Made by a program: the position numbers and the translations under genes. Below, in pieces: positions 31,446 through 41,287 of a DNA stretch of 64,000 bases (position 1 is its first letter; the number at the start of each line of letters is the position of its first letter). Source of the stretch: Aspidiotus rigidus (taxonomy: Eukaryota > Arthropoda > Insecta > Hemiptera > Diaspididae); assembly GCA_035079385.1 (NCBI GenBank), contig JAVHKY010000028.1, positions 6,882,001 through 6,946,000 on the forward strand, read 5' to 3'. A model generated the notes under the pieces. That model was not told the DNA's origin. It did not search any database and was given only the letters and a program-made list of their open reading frames with translations.

Positions 31446-32388
31446 TATCAATATGAGTAGATGATGAAGGATAGTTTCAAGAAGAAATTGGTAAACAGGA
31501 AGGGGAGAGGTTGTGTAGCTGAGTTGGTGGGAATAGGGGACTCAGTATCGATTTGAACAGTGGATTGAGTATGAAGAGAGGAGGGAGGTGATAACGAGAA
31601 CGTTGAGTCAATAGCACGTTGTCCGCGAGTGGTGCTTCGATGCCTATTTTTACGTGCACTCGGCGTGGCAGAATACCCTGTATTTGAAGCGTTGACGTGG
31701 TTCATTGTTGCGCCCCTACGGCCCATCCGATCCCACGGCCTAGCCTCGAAACGTCGGAGTTTTGTCTGTTTCTATGAGTACTACCTTGTGTACCACTACT
31801 CGGAATCGCTCGCGACCTTGTGGGAATTACCGTCCATTTGGTTTGTGGTGGTAGGTCCATCGTTCTCATCTAGAACGTAACAAGTATAAATTCTTAATAT
31901 TATAAAGTCAAAGTCATTTAAATAGAAGCAGTTGTAATAGTCCTCAAAATATTTTCATGTCAAGTTAGAATAAATTTGTTTGTATCAATAAGAGTGGATG
32001 ATGAAGGATGGTTTCAAGAAGAAATTGGTCAACTGGAAGGGGAGAGGTTGTGTAGCTGAGTTGGTGGGAATAGGAGACTCAGTATCGATTTGAACAGTGG
32101 ATTGAGTATGAAGAGAGGAGAGAGACGATGACGAGGAGGTTGAGTGAACAGCACGTCATCCACGAGTGGTGCTTTAATGCCTACCTCTACGAGCAATTGG
32201 CGTGGCTGAATACCCATTGACGTGGTTCATTGTTGAGCCCCTGCGGGCACCTCGAGCCCCACGGCTCGTCCTCAAAACTCCTCGTGTTCCGCTACAAGCG
32301 CCTCGAGTACCACGGCGCAGTATTGCGACCTCGAAAGAATAAACGTTTATGTGGTTTGTGGTGGTAGGTCCATCGTTCTCATCTACAA
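31446..32388 (-). repeat. Exon-like repeat units R3-R4, copy B
   Basis: Counterpart of 15716-16893, lacking the MITE (empty TA at 31898-31899). On the minus strand the first unit is open from RGATMNHVNASNTGYSATPS through SLSPPSSLHTQSTVQIDTES into the RING finger. Confidence 0.6.
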
Positions 32389-32796
32389 CATGATACGTGT
32401 TACTAAATTAGCTTCACCTTCCTTTAATTTTCCGTCGCAGAAATATTCTTTACATTGGCTGTGATTACTGTAACAATGCCTCGTTACATTTAATGTATCG
32501 TCGCGGAGAGAATCAATGGCTTCCGGTAGATTTTGAAGATCTTTCCCCCTAAACGAGCAAACTCTATCAATGCCCATGCGCATTGAAAAAATCTCACTGT
32601 TGACCAAAGCTTTTTGCTTTACAAATCGGTCCGCTCTGACCGGGTCACGAATTGACCTTCCTGAGATTTTGTCGGCAAGCTTGTTCAGATTTGGGACCTT
32701 TTGTACCTTCATGCGAACATCGCGATAGTGATTGCTCTTCTGAATATTTTGGTGAGTGAAGTTGTCACCATCCGCAACGAGAAACCGGTAGCGCAA
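32383..32796 (-). pseudogene. Mutator-like transposase fragment 2, copy B
   Basis: As 16888-17301, with DGDNFTHQNIQKSN in place of DGDNSTHQNIQKSN. Same motifs, same limits. Confidence 0.5.
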
Positions 32797-33042
32797 TCCT
32801 CTATTGACAACGCTACTTTGGAATCCTTGAACAATGGCACCTGTCCATCACTGATAAATCATGAGTTGTACATGAAAGAAACTTTAAAATTTTGGAATAC
32901 TTGTATGAAATCAAATCAGGATGAACGTGATTTGAATGATCATTAATGTCAAATGAAGCGAACGAGGCTCATTTTCGTAACTCTTGAAGAACGCTATTCA
33001 TTTATAATGAATGAGTAAAGTTCAACTTTCATACAAAACATA

Positions 33043-33403
33043 TGTAAGTCCGTGGAGACTTCACGAATAAAAAGAAAGTAAAAAACAATGTAATCGATGC
33101 TTTTATTGCAAATTAATTGAGAATCGAAATACAAAGCTCCTTACTTTAAACGAGAGCGAGAAAACGAACGTATGAGAGGTCCGTAGACCGAACGAGTGAA
33201 TATTTAAGTGTACATTAGGTCGAAGACCAAAAGAGTGTCGAATATTGGGTAGTGTATCACGTATTGTCATGCATGCAACAATCTGATTATATTGTGAGCG
33301 AAAATGATAATTACAGGGCGTTATCGTCCGACGTGTCTAAACGAGGAAGATAGAACGAACTGTATTTATTGACGAGTCGAAGAGTATTGGGTCGAGACTT
33401 ACA
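33043..33403. mobile_element. 361-bp solo LTR
   Basis: Begins TGTAAGTC and ends GACTTACA (TG...CA with 8-bp inverted ends), flanked by a 4-bp duplication CATA (33039-33042 and 33404-33407). Copy A has the empty site AAAACATATACTGC at about 17540-17553. The interior is non-coding. This is what remains after recombination between the two LTRs of a retrotransposon. The family cannot be told from the LTR alone. Confidence 0.85.
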
Positions 33404-33407
33404 CATA

Positions 33408-33870
33408 TACTGCTTGTAGCTAGAGGAGAAACATCATTCAACAGAAATAAAGCCCACTTTTAATTGAATTCCAATGAGTTAGCTGCTGTACTTAGCAAGG
33501 ACGGAATAACGATAGTTCATGGACTTAGAAATCAATTCTTTCATGAAAAGGGGCCCTAAGTACCGCCTCTGTGGTAGCAGACGCATAAGAAAACACTTTT
33601 TTGGCTACGCATAGCTGAATCACTTACTGAAGAAGGACCTGGTTTGCATGAAGGCGAGGACATCGGTGACTAAAATTCGGCTGTTCTTACTCCGTTATTT
33701 ATTAAACGTACGACGTTTCGACTGGGTTACCAGTCTTTTTCAAATTTAATTTTGTATATTGAGAACGCTCACGAGTGACGGACAACCTTGTAGTTCCGGT
33801 TGCTTTCATTAAATATGATTGTTTGAATCCAATGGTGCCACTTACAACTACCTATTTTATAAATATTTAT
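33408..33870. other. No gene; repeats the GAAAC hairpin
   Basis: Counterpart of 17550-18010. The hairpin GACTGG/CCAGTC followed by GAAAC (minus strand) is at 33711-33740. Confidence 0.35.
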
Positions 33871-34008
33871 TTTTCTTAAATTTTTCTTCTTCGGACCTGG
33901 CTTTTTCCGTTTTGCTGAAAGATTGAGATTTTGTGGTTGACCTTTACGCAACCTCTTCATTTTCAGAGGTACCGGTACTCTCGGATCCTCCTCTACATTG
34001 ACTTCCAT
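33871..34008 (-). pseudogene. Basic AT-hook-like exon, copy B (donor lost)
   Basis: As 18011-18148, but the splice donor is ATAAAT instead of GTAAAT, so the exon would read through into INIYKIGSCKWHHW. Confidence 0.4.
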
Positions 34009-34768
34009 AGTAATTATTATCATTATTAATATTGTAATTCTATAACCCGTACAAATTGAAGTAATTCTTGTCAAAAAATGAAACAGAAAGCGAGACAATT
34101 GGGGAACAATTCAGCAAGATCGTGATACTCCGTCAATCACTTCAAAGGATGAGTGTAGGTTTGATTGATTAGTAATTATCGGGCGTGACTACAAATAACA
34201 CCTTTTGTTTTAATCACGTGCCGTCACTACACCAAACAAGAAGAATGCATCCCTTTAGCTGACCAATTAGTGAGCTTCTTGTTTGATTTGTTCTTTCTAG
34301 AAAAGGATCAAAGATTGTTATGCCACTCTAATGTGTCTTAATGACGTAAAATAGAGTAATTTGTATGGGAAACGAGAATAAATTATGAGAAAGACTCTCA
34401 CAACGTTGTACTGGCCTTCATGACGAGAGACGAGGAAAGGGAGAACGGTTTAATATATTGCTATAAATCAACTCGTTTCGGATAAAGGACACTTCATAGC
34501 GTTAATTCATGTAATAATTCGTCGAAAATTACAAATAATTTCAATTTTATAGCGTTTTCAAAGTACATATATTTGTACGTGTTGATATGGGTAAACTGTG
34601 ATAATTTGCACCAATATGGCGGTCCGGTTTACCCGCGTGAAACTTAGAATAAGAAACATATACATTTCGTTATAACTTATTTGACGGTTCAAGGATACGG
34701 GTACGATACATTTACATCAAGTTTTTCTATCTAGAAACAACAAAATCACAATATTCGTGGTATGATAC
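34009..34768. other. No gene seen
   Basis: Counterpart of 18150-18885. Confidence 0.5.
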
Positions 34769-35280
34769 AAAACACCTGTTATGAGGAGACGTGTTCGAAC
34801 AATTTTACTCTTTCTGCAGCTTCTCTCAGGACCTCCGCCGGTATTATATCCGTAACGAGGATGTGTAGAAGAGTTATCAACTCTTTGTCTGCATCTGTTA
34901 CTTCTGGTAATTCCTCTAAAAAGGTCGCCAATACCTCAAAGTCCACAAAACCACTTGATTTGTATCAAATTGTGAATAAACACGCTAAATTTAAAATAAA
35001 GTTCGCTCGAGCGGTTGGCAACCCAATGTCGCACTTCTTCACGCATTGATTTACATCTATGTCGGGTTAATTTTTTTGAACGAAGTTCTTCAACGCATTG
35101 TGTTATTTTTGCTAAACCAGAAAGCAGAACGTCGCATTTGCCGAATGCTTTACTAACTGTACTATTTTCGGATGTTCCTTCAAAAAACGTAGACCACGCG
35201 GCTTGAATGCGGCTTGTGGTGCGGTCAGTCTTTAGTTCCGAGTCTAGTTTGCTCAATATATGTTCGGTAAACATTTGCAA
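34769..35280 (-). pseudogene. Unrecognised helical protein end, copy B
   Basis: Reads MFTEHILSKLDSELKTDRTT, AAWSTFFEGTSENSTVSKAF, VEELRSKKLTRHRCKSMREE, then after a frameshift near 34965 LATFLEELPEVTDADKELIT and KLFEHVSS before TAA. A splice acceptor TTTTCAG lies near 35330, but the frame entered from it has a stop, so the 5' joint is unclear. No family recognised. The frameshift is shared with copy A. Confidence 0.4.
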
Positions 35281-35360
35281 AATCTATCGGGCGAATACAA
35301 TTGACGAAAGCTTCGTGTGATATTTCTGAAAAGATTATACATATTTATAAATAATTAGAA

Positions 35361-35425
35361 CGTTTACTGATTAATTAAAACCGCTCCAGCTAGAGCATTT
35401 CATAACTTTCGACTACGTATATGTC
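35361..35425. repeat. 65-bp direct repeat, copy 1
   Basis: ACTGATTAA ... CGCTCCAGCTAGAGC ... TCGACTAC is repeated at 36212-36292. The centre GCTCCAGCTAGAGC is nearly palindromic. Confidence 0.5.
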
Positions 35426-35632
35426 ATACGTCGTTCGTCGAAACAAAACAGCTTCATAAGGATCGAGTAAATAACGAATTCCTAGCAACGAGCGTCTACT
35501 ATGCTCACACACAATTTCCAGTTAGTCGAAGTGAAGTCAGGAATAACTAGAAGACGAATCTAATTTCAATTCGCGTATGGACCGCAAAGGAGTCGCTCCC
35601 AGCGGCGAATGTACATGAATTCATCGACTCAC
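35426..35632. other. No gene seen
   Basis: Unique-looking sequence between the end of the long direct repeat and the next exon. Confidence 0.4.
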
Positions 35633-35872
35633 CTTCTCATCGGCTAGCTTTATTGAAGCCACATTGGTTATCTTTATTTCGAGTCGGTGCGGAGACCCGT
35701 GTACATCGGACATCGAGATGCAGAGTCCAAATAATTCCGTGGTGAGAGTAGTTTTTCGAACTCGAACATCAAAAACGTGCTTGTCTCTCACCAGCCGACT
35801 TCCAATTACGAACGGTCGACAAAACACGTCTCCGATAAAATTCAAAATATCTACCATATCAACGACCGACAT
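35633..35872 (-). CDS. Unrecognised first exon
   Basis: 80 codons from an ATG at 35872 with A at -3 (MSVVDMVDILNFIGDVFCRP ... LEIKITNVASIKLADEK) to the donor GTGAGT at 35632. A compact hydrophobic/charged pattern, RLVRDKHVFDVRVRKTTLTT, suggests beta strands. The next exon in this direction would fall inside the long direct repeat, so its partner may have been displaced. No family named. Confidence 0.4.
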
Positions 35873-36211
35873 TTTTGAAAGTAATAATAATATCGTTAAC
35901 CCGTATCGTATTTATCGTGTTGCTCTTATGTAACAAAACATTCATATCCCCTTTTTGGGAACAACACTGGCGATATCGAGAATTTTTGCTTGCATCGGAC
36001 GTGGTCCGATAGTGGTCCGATCGGACCGTTTTCTTATCACAGACAGCTGAATCATGCAAAGTTAGCGTTGCGTCGCGCATATTACGAACGAATCGTTTCA
36101 TTTTTTGTTTGTATTAACTATATCAACGAACTTTGAACGTCTAATGCATCTTGAAGAAAAGCAAGGAATACCTATTTCAAACACTATTCTAGCTTGCATG
36201 TCTCGCGCTCA

Positions 36212-36292
36212 TACTAGAGCGTTCACTGATTAAATAAAAATCAACCAATGAACAAGCGCTCCAGCTAGAGCGTTTTGTAACACTCGACTACA
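36212..36292. repeat. 65-bp direct repeat, copy 2
   Basis: CTAGAGCGTTCACTGATTAA at the left, then CGCTCCAGCTAGAGCG; a related block is at 35361-35425. It contains an extra internal stretch, AATCAACCAATGAACAAG. Confidence 0.5.
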
Positions 36293-36424
36293 AACACAAT
36301 TTCAAGCGTCCTCACACAAAGAGAAGCCAGAACAACGCTATCGAACACTGTTGAATGATGATAATTTTTGTTCTCGTGTCAGAGCGTTTTACTCAACCAG
36401 AGAATTTGCAAACAGTATACTCAC

Positions 36425-36740
36425 AAGTTGCTGTTCAAGCTCAGTGATACGAGATATTTTTTCTTTGTACACAGCGAGTGGTATTGTAATCGTGGTGGGC
36501 ACCTGAAAAAAGTAAGAAACCATATCGTCAACTTCGCTAATATCGTTCATTCTTTTTACAAAATGTATTAAAAGTCCCACTCATTCTGTCATTTCATGTT
36601 AGTACAAGAAGTGAACAAAAAATGTATGAACACATTTCAACAAGTCATGAAGTTCGAGGAACGAACACTTGAACTCAAAATTTCACAGTAGTTTGAGAAC
36701 ATATGTGTAGAATAGTTTCACTTACCGGATTATCCGCCAT
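36425..36740 (-). CDS. Unrecognised small exons (coiled-coil start)
   Basis: A 15-bp exon, MADNP (36740-36726, donor GTAAGT), and a 78-bp exon, 36502-36425, VPTTITIPLAVYKEKISRIT then ELEQQL, between TTTTTTCAG and GTGAGT. Both are in phase. The heptad-like ending suggests a coiled coil. No downstream exon could be assigned. Confidence 0.35.
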
Positions 36741-37240
36741 TTACAAGGAGAAAATTGTTAGAATATTGTATATCGGTACTTGGAAAAAATAGAAATCCTC
36801 TCAATGATAACTCCTATGCTTTTGACTACGTTCGAACTGCTGACTCCAGAGGCTGACTGACAGGACTGTCGACTGACTTGAACCGTCAGAGAAGCGTCCA
36901 GTGTTGCCAGGTATTTTTCAAAAAAGTCGCCATATTCAAGATTCAAAATCGCCCAATATTGCCCCAGTACTAAAGTAGGTCTTTGACTATAATATTGTAT
37001 GGACTGCGCTAACATGTACAAAATGAGCGAAAAACACGTCCACAGATCTGATAAGCGTAAGCGGCACGCACCACGTTTTGCGTGTATTTTCATAGTACGT
37101 GATCGGTGCCATTTATGTCCAAACGCATGTTGTCTTTTACCTAGGAGATGTCGTGCTGTTTTTTCTTTTTCTTTTTTTTTCATATTTGTATTCTCATCTC
37201 ATTCAAGGACATTGTTCTTTGTTTTAAAACATTTTTTCCA
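36741..37240. other. No gene seen
   Basis: Sequence between the small exons and the P-like transposase end. Frames on both strands are short and without domains. Confidence 0.4.
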
Positions 37241-38748
37241 TTAAAGAAACAAATGAATTACTAAAGTGGCTGTGGATGAAAGCATGTAAGTATATAGGGG
37301 TTTACATGAGAGTAGCGAAGCTCGAGAGCAGGTAAAATGGACATCCGTAGTGAACCGACTGAAAAGGATGTGCATTATCTCTTCATAAGTTCCAAATATT
37401 TCTAATGCAACCTTGTACAACGAAAGAGACGTTAATATCACCCCAAAATTCAACGGTTTCCATTCGTCATAACCAAGCTCGTAACGGATTGAACCTCCAT
37501 CAATTCGTATATCTTGAAATATTTCAATCGTCTCCAACAATATCATTTCCTTCCGGAATGTATTCTTCCTTGCAATGCCTTTTTTCAAAATTCGTTCAGA
37601 AACAAGTTCAAACCATAATGCAATTTTTTCTACGAACCACGCTGTACTTTGTGCTTCTTCATCTATTTCTCCACTGTCCACTGCTGTATAGAGAGCGGCA
37701 GCTGTTGCGAGAGAGAAGAAACGGACGGCTGCTCCCACATTCATTTTTTGGAAATTGTTTGGATAAATGTCCTCTCTTTTCAGGTGATACAGAAGTTGAA
37801 CATGCTTCTGTTTTGAAACTTCTCGTTCCCACAGCTGTTTAATGTATTTCCCGGAAATTTCATGCGTCGGAAGCATGTACCTTTCTTGCATCTGAGCGCT
37901 GAACCACAAAGAGCCTCTGAGGACAGCCTCTTTCAATCTTTTCAAAAGGTGTGGTCCATCGGCAAAGACATAAATTTTATGTCCATTGCTATAGAACATA
38001 TTCATTCTTTTTCCGCTTTTAGTAATTTCGATTCCTAAGTACGTCCACAGACTATGGTTAGAATTAATTGTACGTGATCAATGATTTTAAACAATTTAAC
38101 GGAGAACCCATTTAAAGCAAGGAGAGACACGTGAACAATGGCAACCATTACCCATGTCTGAAGATATTGACAGGACATGTAAACCACATTCTTCCGAAAA
38201 TTCGATGCACCTGTCCAAGAATAATCTCATGTCTTGCGGTGAAACACTGTTCCCAGTTACTTCGAATGCTATGATTTCTTTCCAATTTGTCGTTATACCA
38301 CAAAGAAGTACGGTTAAAATATGATTACCGAGACATTCCTTCTCGCTATCATTTCCTATTGTGACGTTTCCGAAAAACTTTTCATCATTCTTGTCATAAG
38401 CTATTTGCGATTTAATCTCCATCTTGTCAAAGGAGATCGCGCACAGTTTCTCGCTCGCTCGATCGGCTTCATGAAACTTGCAGACCAGCAAGCACACCAT
38501 TTCTTACTTTGAATGATCTGCATCTCTCGGTAAGGGGTTGGATATGCTGGTAAAGGGTAGCCAGTTTCACATAAGAATTCGTATCCCCGAACTCCCAATG
38601 CAAAACGAAATTTCAATCCTTTGATGATTACTTCCAAAGACCACTGTCTTACATGTTTGCCCGACAAATACTCCATCTGTTGAGGTAGGAACATTCCTTG
38701 GAGACTTTCTGCTAACGAGTCCATTGAATTCACATCTTCTTCTGTCAT
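37241..38748 (-). pseudogene. P-element-like transposase, decayed
   Basis: Starts MTEEDVNSMDSLAESLQGMF, then WSLEVIIKGLKFRFALGVRGYEFLC..TGYPLPAYPTPY (38690-38530), the conserved block before the P-element catalytic domain. A frameshift near 38510 leads to KLCAISFDKMEIKSQIAYDK, a catalytic Asp block, and SISSDMG near 38140. After a gap near 38050, IYVFADGPHLLKRLKEAVLR (P-element FAD-x-PHL), MNVGAAVRFFSLATAAAL and FWFELVSER-like motifs follow to 37241. No N-terminal THAP domain is visible, and the C-terminal end (LENFFG-type motif) is missing. Confidence 0.8.
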
Positions 38749-38931
38749 TTCATCCTATAAAGGGAACCGTAAATAGGCGAAATTATGTACAGTCTCTCAT
38801 ATGTACAATCTCTTCTACATACTGTACACATGTATGGGTCTGTTAAGTAATATTCGCAGTCGAAGCAAAGGCCAAGGTGACCGCATGGGTATGTCATTAA
38901 TTCGGCGGGTTCGTTGTGACATATGAAACAT
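38745..38931 (-). CDS. RING-finger terminal exon
   Basis: From an acceptor TTCAG at 38932: CFICHNEPAELMTYPCGHLG, LCFDCEYYL and CTVCRRDC, ending at a TGA at 38745. Spacing C-x2-C ... C-x-H-x3-C-x2-C ... C-x2-C is a RING-HC finger. The stop overlaps the start of the P-like frame by four bases. It is more likely the last exon of a separate upstream gene, now lost, than part of the transposase. A similar C-terminal RING is at 31195-31445. Confidence 0.6.
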
Positions 38932-38945
38932 CTGAACTTTTTAAC

Positions 38946-39178
38946 TTTTTAATTTTAATTTGAGGGCACTGCCGTCACTTAATAATAAACCTTACAAAAA
39001 CGCTTACGATTCAAGGATCACAGTCCTCATCTTCAAAGCGTTAAAGGTATACTCTTTTTTTGCCCTACTTAAAATAAAACCTAATTCACAAATACACGCA
39101 GATGTGTAGTGTGTGCGACAGAGGCGGTTAACCTTCTTTGTTTTAGTCGTCCTTTAGTTGTTGTTACTCAGGTACCTC
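38946..39178. other. No gene seen
   Basis: Short AT-rich gap between the RING exon and the coat-protein-like pseudogene. Confidence 0.4.
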
Positions 39179-40599
39179 TTACTGTGTGGTGATGACCAGC
39201 CTCTCAATGACAGTTTGCGTTCTGAAGTCTTGACTGTCGGCCAACGCAGCGTACTGCGGATTGGCGTAGTTAGGCGGCATGTGACGGCGGGCATTACGAT
39301 TGTGGATCCAATCTCCAGGTATGTCCCATTGCATATTGGGAGCCGCAGTCACGGGACACCAGTTTGTGTTGTCCTTGTCAACTGTATCTTTGACTAGTTG
39401 GAAACCGAAAATATATGTTGATCCTGTGATCGTAGCTGAGTTTTGGCCCACGGACAGGGGTTGCACAATTGTGTGTGTCCACCCTACATTAGCTGGATTC
39501 TCTCCAGTCGATGGTTGCGTTTTGATGAGTAATGACTCAATCCCATCTGTGTCCAGTGATGCGATGTTAACTTTCTCGATCTTGAAAGTTGTCACAGTAG
39601 ATAGAATGCTGTTCACCAGTTGGATGAGCTCAGCATTATAGCGCGTGTTTTGAATTGCCTCAGGGAACAAATGCATAGTGATTCCACATGAAGCGAGCGC
39701 TTGTTTAATCTCGTCTCTACGTGTTGGTATCACTCGTAGAAATCCGAGCAAGTTCTGCGTAGCTACGGTATTAGCTGGGAGGATGGGAAGGTCGGGTACT
39801 GGGTGTTCCTGCTGACTTGTCATAGCCATCAAGACGTCACCACAGACTCCGAGTGTTGGTATTTCCTCGTAGAGTGTGTGAGTGTTAGCGTCAATTTCAG
39901 GACTGTGATATCCGCCCCTACCTCCAGATCGTGCTATGGGAAGGTGGTGGTCACGAAGATATACCATCTTACCTCTTTTATCCGTTACGTTTCCTATTGA
40001 TCTAATATATTGGAACACAGGCGAGGGAATGTTTTAAAATAGCGCTTCAGTTCTTTCTCCTCACTAGAGAGCGCAACGTGTGCTCTTTTCGCTTTCACGT
40101 CTATGAGTCGTGCCCATAGGATAGCCGTTGAGTAATATGTAAACATCTCCAATGTAATTTTTCGTCCAATTAGAACGTCATCGGAAGACATTATTTGCGC
40201 ATACGTACGTCGTACTATGTCGATCAAACGAGAGTAGTTTGGAGTGAACTCAGTGACTTGGTTGAGTTCGCGCTGCGAAATTTGAAAGCCGTACACAGTG
40301 TCGGATAACCAACCGATGGCTTTGTTACCACTCGTGTTAGTTGTGTGTTGGCCGGCGCGGTTGTTAGTTGCCGTTTTGTTAGGCGCGCGAAGCGTTTGTC
40401 TATTGACGACAGGCAAGGGTATCTCGGCGTCTAGCTGTTCGGCCCGGGAAGGTCCAGGATTAGCGTTGTCTGGTGGGCGAGGTTGTTGTTGTGGTGCTGC
40501 TGCACGTCCTCTTCCACGTCGACTGCCTCCCCGAAAATTACCTTCCCAAAACTTTTCAGAACTGAAGTTTTTAATTTCTTCAGCAAATTTCTCTTTCAT
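39179..40599 (-). pseudogene. Virus-like coat protein, frameshifted (endogenous viral element candidate)
   Basis: Two overlapping minus-strand frames (40599-39994 and 40018-39179) make one intronless protein of roughly 470 residues, broken by a single frameshift near 40020. The N-terminus has an RGG/Pro-rich disordered arm (GGSRRGRGRAAAPQQQ). The rest is a single mixed alpha/beta domain with no enzymatic motif. The basic disordered arm followed by a structural domain, and the absence of introns, suggest a capsid. The pattern reminds me of partiti-like dsRNA virus coat proteins of insects, but I cannot verify the family. It could also be a retroelement gag. It is not expressible as one protein in its present form. 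Confidence 0.4.
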
Positions 40600-41035
40600 C
40601 TCATCACAAGTACTGCTTCAAAATTACTGAAACAAAATTCTGAAGAAAATTTGAAAATTTTATTTCATAATAAGACGCTTAGTTGAACTAACGACACAAC
40701 TCGTAAAGCAAGGAGTGAAGGATTCGTCAGTGCAAGGCTGGATAGTTGCGAGATGAGTGCGGAAGTTTGTGATGTCGCAGGGTTGGGTCATGTGACGTGC
40801 ACAATCGATACTTTACCTTTTGATTTCGATAGGAGTGAGAATCAAAGGTCGGATGTGTGGTCCAGTGCCACATTTTCGACACTTAGACTACAAATAAAAC
40901 AACTTTTTAAAACATTTTCTAAAATGATCTGTAACGATTTACTATCTTGAACGAAATCTCCCTTTCATCTCGTGACAAATACTGCTTCAAAATTCTTGCA
41001 ACAAAATTCTGAAGAAAATCTGAACATCTTATTTT
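40590..41035. repeat. Pair of about 75-bp direct repeats
   Basis: 40590-40665 and 40958-41035 share CTTTCATCTC, TACTGCTTCAAAATT and ACAAAATTCTGAAGAAAAT with roughly one difference in six. The first overlaps the start of the coat-protein-like frame. The piece between (40666-40957) has no gene. Confidence 0.6.
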
Positions 41036-41287
41036 ATACCGGTAATATACTAAAAATAGAACAACTTTAAAAACATTAAATTGTGAAGAATTAAAATTTG
41101 AACATTATTATAATAGACTGCAATTGATAAAACGACTTTGAAGAAATTTTTAGAAATGATCTGTGACAATTTACCATATTGAATGTGGTTCATTATCTCA
41201 ATTATCACAATTTTGTTCTAAGATTATTATCCACTGTCAATGTGGCAAATTATCTCAGAACAGATGTGTATCGCGTGGTAAAATATG
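41036..41287. other. No gene seen
   Basis: AT-rich left flank of the tyrosine-recombinase palindrome. Confidence 0.4.

Larger units (their letters stand above)
19894..35344. repeat. Long direct repeat, copy B
   Basis: Second copy of the 6410-19893 block. Between gene 1 (ends about 23060) and the shared upstream region (from about 27736) it carries the pogo element, the right terminus and the 5' half of gene 2, none of which is in copy A. Confidence 0.85.
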
